A DNA stretch of 38,398 bases from a virus, in the IMG/VR virus record IMGVR_UViG_3300015360_000096, positions 1 to 38,398 of that record; one strand, given 5' to 3'. The notes below the pieces were generated by a model, which did no database searches, was not told the DNA's origin, and saw nothing but the letters and a program-made list of their open reading frames with translations. The translations under genes were made by a program, and so were the position numbers. Position 1 is the stretch's first letter, and every line of letters begins with the position of its first letter. Of this stretch, positions 1 through 6,789 are shown in pieces.

Positions 1-31
1 ACAAATTTTTCACAAAAATATTTTCAATTCC

Positions 32-81
32 AAAAAAAAAAAAAAAAAAAAAAGGGGTTAGTGCTGAAAAGCACTAGCCCC
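32..81 (-). terminator. Rho-independent terminator of the minus-strand operon
   Basis: A 12-bp stem (54-65 with 70-81, one G-T pair) closes a GAAA/TTTC tetraloop. On the minus strand it is followed at once by 22 consecutive T residues (plus-strand A run 32-53). This is a textbook intrinsic terminator for the genes running leftward from 2421. The T tract is unusually long. Confidence 0.88.
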
Positions 82-117
82 GATCTATTTGCAGCCTGCA
101 TGACCTGCAAATAGATC
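82..117 (-). other. Perfect 13-bp hairpin at the stop codon of the nucleotidyltransferase gene
   Basis: Bases 82-94 are the exact reverse complement of 105-117, with a 10-nt loop. The TGA stop of the gene (116-118) lies in the stem, and the terminator hairpin follows directly. It may protect the mRNA 3' end or act as an auxiliary terminator element. It lacks its own T run, so the function is inferred. Confidence 0.6.
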
Positions 118-1621
118 AAACTGGTCTCATGTACTCCATGTGTTTTTTGAAGTTACTCAACTCCAAATTTTTCTTGCGTTCTGCAATACCTTGAGAATTC
201 TCGTGTCCTGTGAATGGATCGACTAAGTCTTGAAACTCATCAGAGATTTTTTCTACTCCATCATCACCAGAGATACGGTGCTTTACTCTTGGACTCTTAG
301 CATAAGACAAAAATGCGTCAACAATTGATGGATCAAGATGACCCATTTTTGTTGCGAATTCTCGTAACTTTCTACCTGAAATCCCACTGCTCATGTAACC
401 ATTAGTAAGATCTGTAAGACGATCACCATCCAAGTTTTCATTCATTCCAAGTGACTTAATTAAGAATGCGATCTTCTTTTTTTCGTTATCATCGAATCCG
501 ATATCTTCGAGAGCCTCTGGTGGGTTGTTTCTCAGAACCCAAGCAATTGGCATATCTTTGTCTCCCAGTTCAGAAAGTTCTTTTGGAAGATCTGAATCAA
601 TTGATTTACCGGGGAACAATTTTTCCATAAGACCAAGATCCTTAAACAATTTAAGATATCCTCTGGAATCCGAATCATCTTTGTCCATTCCCTTTCGGAA
701 TTCTCCCATGATTGTTTTACGATCAAGTTTTCCAAGACCTTCAGCACTTTTGCCAATAATTTCTCGTTCTTCTGATGGGATTTTCTTAGAGTCTCCGTAA
801 CCGTGCATGAATCTAACATATCTCAGAAGCCGTTTTGGATCTTCTTTCATTTTCTTCCCAAAATCACCAACTGATGCGATTCTGCCGGACTGTAAGTGGT
901 GAATTCCGCCATGAAAGTCATTTAATTCTTTATTTGGCCCATTGTCATTAGACAATAGGATGTACATAGAATTAATTGTAAAGTCTCTTGAGGCAGCGTC
1001 TTCGCCTTGAGTTCCCGGTTCCATTTCTTTATCGACGCCTCTTGAAGTCTTAGAAAACACTTCTAATGAAAACTGATCTTCATTAACTCTAAGTCCAAAC
1101 ACGAATGGGCGACCATTTTTATTAGATTTTTCAACCCAAAAGAATTGTTTGCTTCCTTCTTTGCGATTTGGATGGGCATTTTTAGATCCAGATTTTGGAG
1201 TGCCATCATCTTTAACAAATTCAAATCCATTTTGTTTCAATAGATGATAAACTTCATCAGGAGAAGCATTTGTGCCAAGTTGAATATCTCTGGATTTACG
1301 ACCTTTAAGATGATCTCTTACAGCCCCTCCAGTCAAAAATAGTTTCTTGCTTCCGATCTTAACTGGCTTATCTTGTCCTGATCCGTCATCTCTGGACCAA
1401 CCCCAGTTACCGCCGCCTTTGAAGGCCCGTACAATAGGAGCCAGATTTTTATTTTTGCCATAATGTTCATTTTTCGGATCGTCACTTACCTGAAACGGTT
1501 CGAAGTCGTTGCCGTCACCAAGGGAGATTTTAGCACCGAGCGGTTGTGCTTCGCCACTTTTATCTTTATTTTCGGCAGCTTCCCTTAAATTCTTATATTC
1601 TTGAAACTTCCAATTGTTCAT
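116..1621 (-). CDS. tRNA nucleotidyltransferase (CCA-adding)/poly(A) polymerase-like protein
   Basis: 501 aa. Family motifs in order: GGAVRD (98-103), a sugar/metal motif RDIQLGT (111-117), LEVFSKTSR (186-194), RDFTINSM (212-219) and EDPKRLLRYVRF (260-271), then a helical C-terminal region. Class II CCA enzymes add CCA to tRNA 3' ends using two Asp in a DxD motif. Here the second Asp is Gln114 (codon CAA), so catalysis may be lost or changed; Glu187, aligned to the third acidic residue, remains. An N-terminal extension of about 90 residues precedes the fold and starts MNNWKFQEYKNLREAAE, which resembles phage capsid-targeting peptides. The start is supported by GGAG six bases upstream. It is last in a minus-strand operon. 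The family call is firm, activity is doubtful. Confidence 0.8.
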   Translation of the reverse strand: MNNWKFQEYKNLREAAENKDKSGEAQPLGAKISLGDGNDFEPFQVSDDPKNEHYGKNKNLAPIVRAFKGGGNWGWSRDDGSGQDKPVKIGSKKLFLTGGAVRDHLKGRKSRDIQLGTNASPDEVYHLLKQNGFEFVKDDGTPKSGSKNAHPNRKEGSKQFFWVEKSNKNGRPFVFGLRVNEDQFSLEVFSKTSRGVDKEMEPGTQGEDAASRDFTINSMYILLSNDNGPNKELNDFHGGIHHLQSGRIASVGDFGKKMKEDPKRLLRYVRFMHGYGDSKKIPSEEREIIGKSAEGLGKLDRKTIMGEFRKGMDKDDSDSRGYLKLFKDLGLMEKLFPGKSIDSDLPKELSELGDKDMPIAWVLRNNPPEALEDIGFDDNEKKKIAFLIKSLGMNENLDGDRLTDLTNGYMSSGISGRKLREFATKMGHLDPSIVDAFLSYAKSPRVKHRISGDDGVEKISDEFQDLVDPFTGHENSQGIAERKKNLELSNFKKHMEYMRPV

Positions 1622-1679
1622 ATTTTACTCCAACAAGGTGTATTAATTTCTGATGTATGTATGCTGTTGTGGAACCAAA

Positions 1680-2012
1680 TCATGAATCTTTAAAATCGGT
1701 TCTAAGAACTGTTTCTATTTGCATACTTGGGATTACATTATTTTGAACAATTAACTTTCTATTGTTCTCATAAATGTAGAAAGTTGTTTTTGCAATTGTT
1801 TGTCTAACAATACGTGCTTTTTTTGATCCATACAAATATACTTCATCATCGACATTATAGTCTTTTCCATAATAGAACATCAGTCCAGAAACAATACTTT
1901 CAATTAAATTTTTGCAAAAAATAGCTGTTCCGGCGATAACAAACCACCAAAAATAATCGCTAATGGTTGATTCTACCATAGACTTTATAAGTAAGACAGA
2001 TTCTTTTTCCAT
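1680..2012 (-). CDS. Small MscS-like membrane protein (one helix plus beta domain)
   Basis: 110 aa. A hydrophobic segment at about 18-48 is followed by a stretch (about 49-104) resembling the MscS beta domain: a DYNVDDEVYLYG strand, a second strand ending RQT, then a Y-ENNRKLIVQNNVI turn like the usual 'DGR-V-IPN' element. MscS channels gate in response to membrane tension as heptamers. Only the last pore-lining helix and the beta domain would be present here, far shorter than typical MscS (about 280 aa). The gene lies 7 nt after the coiled-coil membrane gene and has only a weak Shine-Dalgarno, suggesting coupled translation. Family assignment is by motif and moderate. Confidence 0.5.
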   Translation of the reverse strand: MEKESVLLIKSMVESTISDYFWWFVIAGTAIFCKNLIESIVSGLMFYYGKDYNVDDEVYLYGSKKARIVRQTIAKTTFYIYENNRKLIVQNNVIPSMQIETVLRTDFKDS

Positions 2013-2019
2013 ATGTTTA

Positions 2020-2421
2020 TTAAGGCACTGCTGGTGCCTGTAAGTTTAATTTCATTAACAACCAAGCTGCTAAGATTACCCATACAAGTTGAATAACAAA
2101 AGACATAATCTTATTCCAGCGATCTTGACTTTGTCCATTTGATGATTCTACGATTATCAATCGTTTGTCAAGTACAGTATTTTCTTTTTCGCACTCTGTT
2201 ATTTTGGTGTCGAATAATCTAAAATCTTTTGACTCAAGAACAGCAATTTTTTGCATTACTATGTAATTTGATTCAACCAGAGTTGAAATTCTGGTTTCAA
2301 GACTAGATTGATTAGATTGAATTGCTTTAACTCTTTCATCAATTCTTGTACTCAAATCGAAAAGCTTTTGAATGTTTTCAGATGATTGAGCTAAGATTTG
2401 GACAGATATATCGTCTAACAT
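2020..2421 (-). CDS. XhlA-like coiled-coil protein with a C-terminal membrane anchor
   Basis: 133 aa from the ATG at 2421, chosen because AAGGGG lies just upstream; the longer in-frame ATG at 2475 has no such site. Residues about 10-95 form a heptad-patterned coiled coil (RIDERVKAIQSNQSSLETRI and following). Residues about 104-126 form one transmembrane helix (FVIQLVWVILAAWLLM), then a short tail. This matches the layout of XhlA/haemolysin-like holin accessory proteins of phages. A lysis or membrane-remodelling role together with the adjacent MscS-like protein is inference. It is the first gene of the leftward operon and diverges from the gene at 2465 across 43 bp. Confidence 0.5.
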   Translation of the reverse strand: MLDDISVQILAQSSENIQKLFDLSTRIDERVKAIQSNQSSLETRISTLVESNYIVMQKIAVLESKDFRLFDTKITECEKENTVLDKRLIIVESSNGQSQDRWNKIMSFVIQLVWVILAAWLLMKLNLQAPAVP

Positions 2422-2464
2422 AGATCCCCTTAATATACATTTATCTATCATATATACCTCAATC

Positions 2465-2989
2465 ATGACAAACAAACCAAATACAAAAGTAGAATCGGAT
2501 ACCGTAAATCAAGAACTTGTAGAAGAACATTTTGAAGATGAATTCGATGAACTTGAAATTGAAAGTTTAATTCCGAGTATGTCAAGTATGTCTAGCATGA
2601 CAGAAATGACAGAGCCAGAAAAGGAGTGCATCGTAAAAGATGAAGATGTTATAGATTTGTATGACGAGATTTTGCAAAATTGTCGTAAAGACCGAGAAAG
2701 CGTTGGAGAGGTTTTAACGAACTTCTTAGATATGGTTATGAATGAAGGAGATGCCAGTTCTTCGAGCAAAGAAGCGATTGTTAATTTGTTAAAAATTAAT
2801 ACTGATGTAAATGACAAGATGGCAAAAATTGCGGATTTAAGAACAAGAATGAAATTAAAAGAAAAAGACACATTCCCAAGATATCTCGCTGCGAGTCAAC
2901 AAAATAATGTAGTTATTGAAGGTAGTAAACGTGAAATGCTCAAGACAATCAATAAATTGACTCAAAATAAAAAATTGAAATCTACGTGA
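2465..2989 (+). CDS. Probable small terminase subunit (T4 gp16-like)
   Basis: 174 aa. A strongly acidic N-terminus includes a Met/Ser-rich stretch (about 38-49). A helical central region (about 63-140) looks like the T4-type small terminase coiled coil, and a short segment NNVVIEGSKREMLKTIN (about 147-163) resembles the 'ATVFMGSPTELMDEI' region of gp16-type proteins. Small terminase recognises DNA and regulates the large subunit during packaging. No Shine-Dalgarno is evident. Its 3' end overlaps the convergent endonuclease gene by 28 bp, and no large subunit is in the window. The call rests on overall pattern; a scaffold-type acidic protein is the alternative. Confidence 0.45.
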   Translation: MTNKPNTKVESDTVNQELVEEHFEDEFDELEIESLIPSMSSMSSMTEMTEPEKECIVKDEDVIDLYDEILQNCRKDRESVGEVLTNFLDMVMNEGDASSSSKEAIVNLLKINTDVNDKMAKIADLRTRMKLKEKDTFPRYLAASQQNNVVIEGSKREMLKTINKLTQNKKLKST

Positions 2990-3927
2990 TTTAAAATAAA
3001 ACTTTTTCCAAATTTTGGATCATATTGTTTTAACCGCCACAATTTATACACTTTATCCATTGGCATATTTAGCATTGTCTGTAATATTGATTTTGTAACT
3101 AACTTCGACTTATAAGTTTTTGCAAATTCATAAAATTTATCAACCGGACTGGCAAATTTGGAATTGTTTTCCGACATTTTAATTTCAATCCATAATTCAA
3201 AACCGGGCAAATAGAAATCTGGAGTGTAAGTTACGATGCTCCCTTGAAAATTAATTTTAAAATGTTTTGGCTCATAAACGAAATCTATATGAAGTTTCTC
3301 TAAAATAAAAACAAAAAGCAAATCCAAAGCAGATCTGTAAGTATTTTTGTCATATGTATATTTTCTGAATGATTTAGATCCTACCAAGCACCCGCATGAC
3401 CGAATCATTTCTTTTCTTATATGTCTTCCAGATACAATCTTTGTATTGCCACAGCGATTGCACATACAATTCCACATGGCGGATTGATATTTATTTGTTC
3501 CGGCATAACTGATAACTCTCAAGTGACCACTGACTTCATCAATCATATTAATTGACTGTTGTGTTTTATTTGGATTTGAACATCCACATGATTTTGTGAT
3601 GCCGGTTATAAGGTTTTGACTTCTTACAATTGTTTGTTTTTCACAATCACATTGACATTTCCATAATGGCTTTCCTTTACTGTCGGTTCCAGATCTTTCA
3701 ATTACTATAAGTTTTCCAAATTTTTTCCCTAAAAGATTATTATATGTCAAACAACCACAAGATTTTGTCTTTCCGTTTCTTAATCTCACGCCCGAAACAA
3801 CAACTTCTGTTCCGCATTCACATTTACATAAAAAATAAGCACAGTTTTTTTGGTGCTCTTGATATTTAAGAACATTTAACTTTCCGAAAATTCCAGAGAG
3901 TGGTTTGTAAAAACCTTTAAGTGCCAT
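2962..3927 (-). CDS. Zinc-finger PD-(D/E)XK nuclease, probable free-standing homing endonuclease
   Basis: 321 aa. Three tandem zinc-ribbon-like repeats of about 50 residues (about 10-60, 66-117, 131-181), each with an FGKL/GHLRV start, a CxC(x2)C-type knuckle and a terminal SCGC. A C-terminal nuclease domain (about 190-321) carries YTPDFYLP (Pro236-Asp237) followed by WIEIK (Glu248-Ile-Lys250), the PD-(D/E)XK signature, preceded by YEP (218-220). Similar CxC...SCGC repeats occur in phage homing endonucleases and bind DNA. The gene is antisense to its neighbours and sits between structural/packaging genes, as mobile endonucleases do. The homing role is inferred; the metal sites and nuclease motif are visible. 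Confidence 0.7.
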   Translation of the reverse strand: MALKGFYKPLSGIFGKLNVLKYQEHQKNCAYFLCKCECGTEVVVSGVRLRNGKTKSCGCLTYNNLLGKKFGKLIVIERSGTDSKGKPLWKCQCDCEKQTIVRSQNLITGITKSCGCSNPNKTQQSINMIDEVSGHLRVISYAGTNKYQSAMWNCMCNRCGNTKIVSGRHIRKEMIRSCGCLVGSKSFRKYTYDKNTYRSALDLLFVFILEKLHIDFVYEPKHFKINFQGSIVTYTPDFYLPGFELWIEIKMSENNSKFASPVDKFYEFAKTYKSKLVTKSILQTMLNMPMDKVYKLWRLKQYDPKFGKSFILNHVDFNFLF

Positions 3928-3986
3928 GATTTATCCAATTCTATTACTACATAATAACATAATCCTATCAAGAGAGCAACACAAAT

Positions 3987-5303
3987 ATGGCAAATAGAAT
4001 TAATGAAATTGAATGGCTCGGTGATCTTACAATTTTAGAAGTAGATTTGCCCGGAGTTGGTGGTTCTCCAAATGCCTCCGCTGGTGGTCCTCCTATGAGT
4101 CAACCGGGAGGTCCGGGTGATCCAATGGGACAGAATATGCAACAGCCACAACAAGACACCAATCAGATGACAATGGACATGCAACCGGGTGAAGAAGATT
4201 TATCGGATGATCCAGCACACCCAGACATGCCAGAAGAACAAGATGGCGGAGACGATTTTGAAATCTGGAAAATCAAATTTGTTAAAGAGTCAATTAAGGG
4301 AGATCCTAACGCCATGATTCAATCTATCATGAGCGTTAGAAATCGTCAATTAGAACCTGCTCAAAGAAAGTTTGTTGAAGACAATCTTGATATTAACTTT
4401 TTAAGACAAAATTCTAATATATTTCAATCTTCAAAAGAAATAAGACAATTGATTAAAAAAGATTTTGACAGAACAAATCCTGCAACTTCAATTGTCAGTC
4501 ACATTACATCAACTTTAGACAAAGCTGCAATGTTGAACGAAGTGTATGTCAAACTTAGTGGTTTGGGAGGAGCTAAAGGAGACATGCACAGAAAGTTTAT
4601 CGCATCCTTAATTGGTGGCGTTCAAGTTGGAAGTGGCGGTGCAAACGAAGATATTGTGTTTGAAGAAACAGATTATTCAATTCGAATTTCAAGCAGATTT
4701 AATTCTCGTTGGGGCGATGTAAACATTGGACGGTGGTATTTGCGTGAAGATGATCCGGACAGATATCTCAAAGAAGCAGAACTTCGCAGATTGGAAGGCG
4801 GAAGTCCAGAAGAGAAAGATGTTTTGAGAAGACGTGTTGTTCTTGAGTCAATTGCCGATCAATTTAAAGAAAGAGCTTTTGTAATAAATGTGGTTAATCA
4901 AGATGGAACTGTTTGTCATTTGGCTTGGGATCTTGGCAATTGTCTAAAGGCTGCATTCTTAGATGGAAAATTAGTGGTTCGTACAGGCAACAATGACAAT
5001 AAAGAAGCCTTTATTGATGAAGAAGGTTCCATCATTACTGTTCCTCACATGAGCATTTACTACATTAAAGAGAGTGGAGAAATTGATCAGAAAGGAAAGA
5101 TGGGAATTGAAGAAGTTGAATTTATTGATTACAGAGATGGCACTTTGTATTTGACGGCAACTTTAGATTTGGTAAAAGAATCTGCTGTGTCATTACAAGG
5201 CATGTTATACAAAGAAACATTATGGCAAGGAAATCCAACGGATCTTTTGAGAGTTCAAAGATGTGTTCCAAGTGCCCCGGAGATAATTTTAAGATTCTGT
5301 TGA
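3987..5303 (+). CDS. Unrecognised probable virion or assembly protein
   Basis: 438 aa, no family recognised. Residues about 24-90 are a low-complexity Gly/Pro/Gln/Met linker ending in an acidic patch (GEEDLSDDPAHPDMPEEQDG). Residues about 90-200 look helical. The C-terminal half (about 210-438) alternates beta-like stretches with charged helices. There is no signal peptide or membrane helix. It is the first gene of the rightward block that leads into the tail operon and follows a 59-bp gap after the endonuclease. The position suggests a head, neck or tail assembly role, but this is only context. Confidence 0.7.
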   Translation: MANRINEIEWLGDLTILEVDLPGVGGSPNASAGGPPMSQPGGPGDPMGQNMQQPQQDTNQMTMDMQPGEEDLSDDPAHPDMPEEQDGGDDFEIWKIKFVKESIKGDPNAMIQSIMSVRNRQLEPAQRKFVEDNLDINFLRQNSNIFQSSKEIRQLIKKDFDRTNPATSIVSHITSTLDKAAMLNEVYVKLSGLGGAKGDMHRKFIASLIGGVQVGSGGANEDIVFEETDYSIRISSRFNSRWGDVNIGRWYLREDDPDRYLKEAELRRLEGGSPEEKDVLRRRVVLESIADQFKERAFVINVVNQDGTVCHLAWDLGNCLKAAFLDGKLVVRTGNNDNKEAFIDEEGSIITVPHMSIYYIKESGEIDQKGKMGIEEVEFIDYRDGTLYLTATLDLVKESAVSLQGMLYKETLWQGNPTDLLRVQRCVPSAPEIILRFC

Positions 5304-5316
5304 TGAGACAATGCTA

Positions 5317-5583
5317 ATGAAAACATTCAAACAATATGTTGAAAACAGATATTCTCAAGAACATGCAGTCACTAGAGCTATGACTCAATTGTGTTATGGC
5401 AAGGGATACACGCCAGAATCAATTGAAGGAATGGACAACAAACAATTGATTTCCGATATTCAAAACATGAGTTTATTACCAACGACTTCATGGTCTGTTG
5501 GTCGTTTTGCAGCGATGATCAAGATAGCTGCAAGAATGCACACAGAAAACATGCCAATACATCCGGCTAAGGAGATTGACTAA
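5317..5583 (+). CDS. Small protein with capsid-targeting-like N-terminus
   Basis: 88 aa. The ATG at 5317 is preferred over the one at 5311 because it gives better spacing from ATGAGA and an N-terminus MKTFKQYVENRY that closely resembles the T4 internal-protein capsid-targeting peptide (MKTYQEFIAE). The rest is short amphipathic helices with no recognised domain. The stop codon overlaps the next start (TAATG), so translation is coupled. Packaging in the prohead is an inference from the N-terminus alone. Confidence 0.65.
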   Translation: MKTFKQYVENRYSQEHAVTRAMTQLCYGKGYTPESIEGMDNKQLISDIQNMSLLPTTSWSVGRFAAMIKIAARMHTENMPIHPAKEID

Positions 5584-6095
5584 TGAGACGTAAAAGTTTT
5601 GGTGAATTCGTAAACAAGAAAAAACGTGAATGTGTCAAACAACTTGGCATCTTAAAACAAATTTTGGAACAGGGCGGCATGAAAGTCGATAATTTTATCG
5701 ATGCAGATTCAGATGATGAACCGTACATTTTCTGTGTAAGTCCTACTAAAAATGGAAGTTTCGATGGAGTTAGAATATATAAAATTGGCGATCAACTCGC
5801 TTTCCGAGTCCAAAAAGAAAACAAAACCCACCCATATGGCTCGGCTTATCCACTCCCAATTGAAGAAATGTTCAATGACTTCCTCAGCGATGAGGGAACC
5901 GATCAGAAAAAGGCCGGTAAAAAAGTAATTGAAGCTGTCAACAAAGAAATCAAAAGATTCTTCGAAAAAAGTTTAGAAGCTGAAAGAGATGAAAAAGAAA
6001 GGAATATTGAATCTGAAGAAGAAAGTGGAGGAAGTGTATCTGTTCGTTCAACTAGCGGAACTGATTATTCTGCTCAAATTTACAGTAAGTCTTAA
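5583..6095 (+). CDS. Unrecognised phage protein with basic N-terminus and acidic tail
   Basis: 170 aa, family not recognised. The N-terminus MRRKSFGEFVNKKK has the aromatic-x-x-aromatic pattern shared with several neighbours. The middle (about 45-100) is beta-rich and ends in YPLPIEEMFNDFL. Residues about 110-150 are a highly charged helix (EAERDEKERNIESEEES), and the tail is Ser/Gly-rich. AAGGAG lies about 8 nt before the start, which overlaps the upstream stop codon. A structural or prohead role fits the context but is not shown. Confidence 0.65.
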   Translation: MRRKSFGEFVNKKKRECVKQLGILKQILEQGGMKVDNFIDADSDDEPYIFCVSPTKNGSFDGVRIYKIGDQLAFRVQKENKTHPYGSAYPLPIEEMFNDFLSDEGTDQKKAGKKVIEAVNKEIKRFFEKSLEAERDEKERNIESEEESGGSVSVRSTSGTDYSAQIYSKS

Positions 6096-6129
6096 CAATA
6101 ATTGCATGTTAATTGCATGAGGATGAATT

Positions 6130-6780
6130 ATCGTTGGTCTATTTGAATCTTACAATCCAATAGAAAGAATTGCATCTAATCAACATGGTCCAAGTGTTAA
6201 TAAAATTACACGAGGATCATTGATTTCATTTCATTATCCACAAAGTTATGCAATGATTCCAAATGTCATTCATGATCCCTATCCAATGTTAATTGTTACA
6301 GATATATGGCCAAAATATATTCGTGGCGTAAATTTACATTACTTAACATTTCCTTACGTACAAAGACTACTAACAAATTACGGCGGCAAAAACTTCAGTT
6401 ATTTTCATGTCAGAAATGACAAGTACATGGCAAATGCTTTTAGAATGTATGTTAGGATGGGAGTCAAACAGCCAAAAAGACTTGATACAGAATGGTTAAT
6501 GACTGTTTTGGGAAGCGTGAGATCATTTGGTCCGGGCGAACTAGAACAAATCAGAACTAACATTCAAAAACAGATACAACAAAGATTACAAACTAAGGCG
6601 AACGAATTGACTTCATACGAACAATGGAGAAGCGAACTTACTCAATCGCAACAAAGACAGTTAAGAGGAAAGAGCTTAGAGGCGAAAGATATTATTACAG
6701 GTGGATTAGATAGAAACTTGATTAACTATCCACCAGAACAACAGTCTATGACAAACATAGAACCTGATACAAACTTGTAA
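6130..6780 (+). CDS. Conserved T4-type phage protein, apparent AUC start
   Basis: The frame is open from 6127 and reads as protein well upstream of the first canonical start (TTG, 6220): VGLFESYNPIERIAS, then ITRGSLISFHYP. AGG (6120-6122) plus A sits six bases before ATC at 6130; ATT at 6127 is closer. With AUC the product is 216 aa. The segment IRGVNLHYLTFPYVQRLL and the later FSYFHVRNDKYMANAFRMY are typical of a T4-like/cyanophage structural-region protein of unclear function. The C-terminus (about 140-216) is Gln-rich and helical. A one-base insertion in GAATTATC hiding an ATGAAT start is an alternative. The gene ends 9 nt before the tape measure. Confidence 0.7.
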   Translation: MVGLFESYNPIERIASNQHGPSVNKITRGSLISFHYPQSYAMIPNVIHDPYPMLIVTDIWPKYIRGVNLHYLTFPYVQRLLTNYGGKNFSYFHVRNDKYMANAFRMYVRMGVKQPKRLDTEWLMTVLGSVRSFGPGELEQIRTNIQKQIQQRLQTKANELTSYEQWRSELTQSQQRQLRGKSLEAKDIITGGLDRNLINYPPEQQSMTNIEPDTNL

Positions 6781-6789
6781 TGGAGAATA

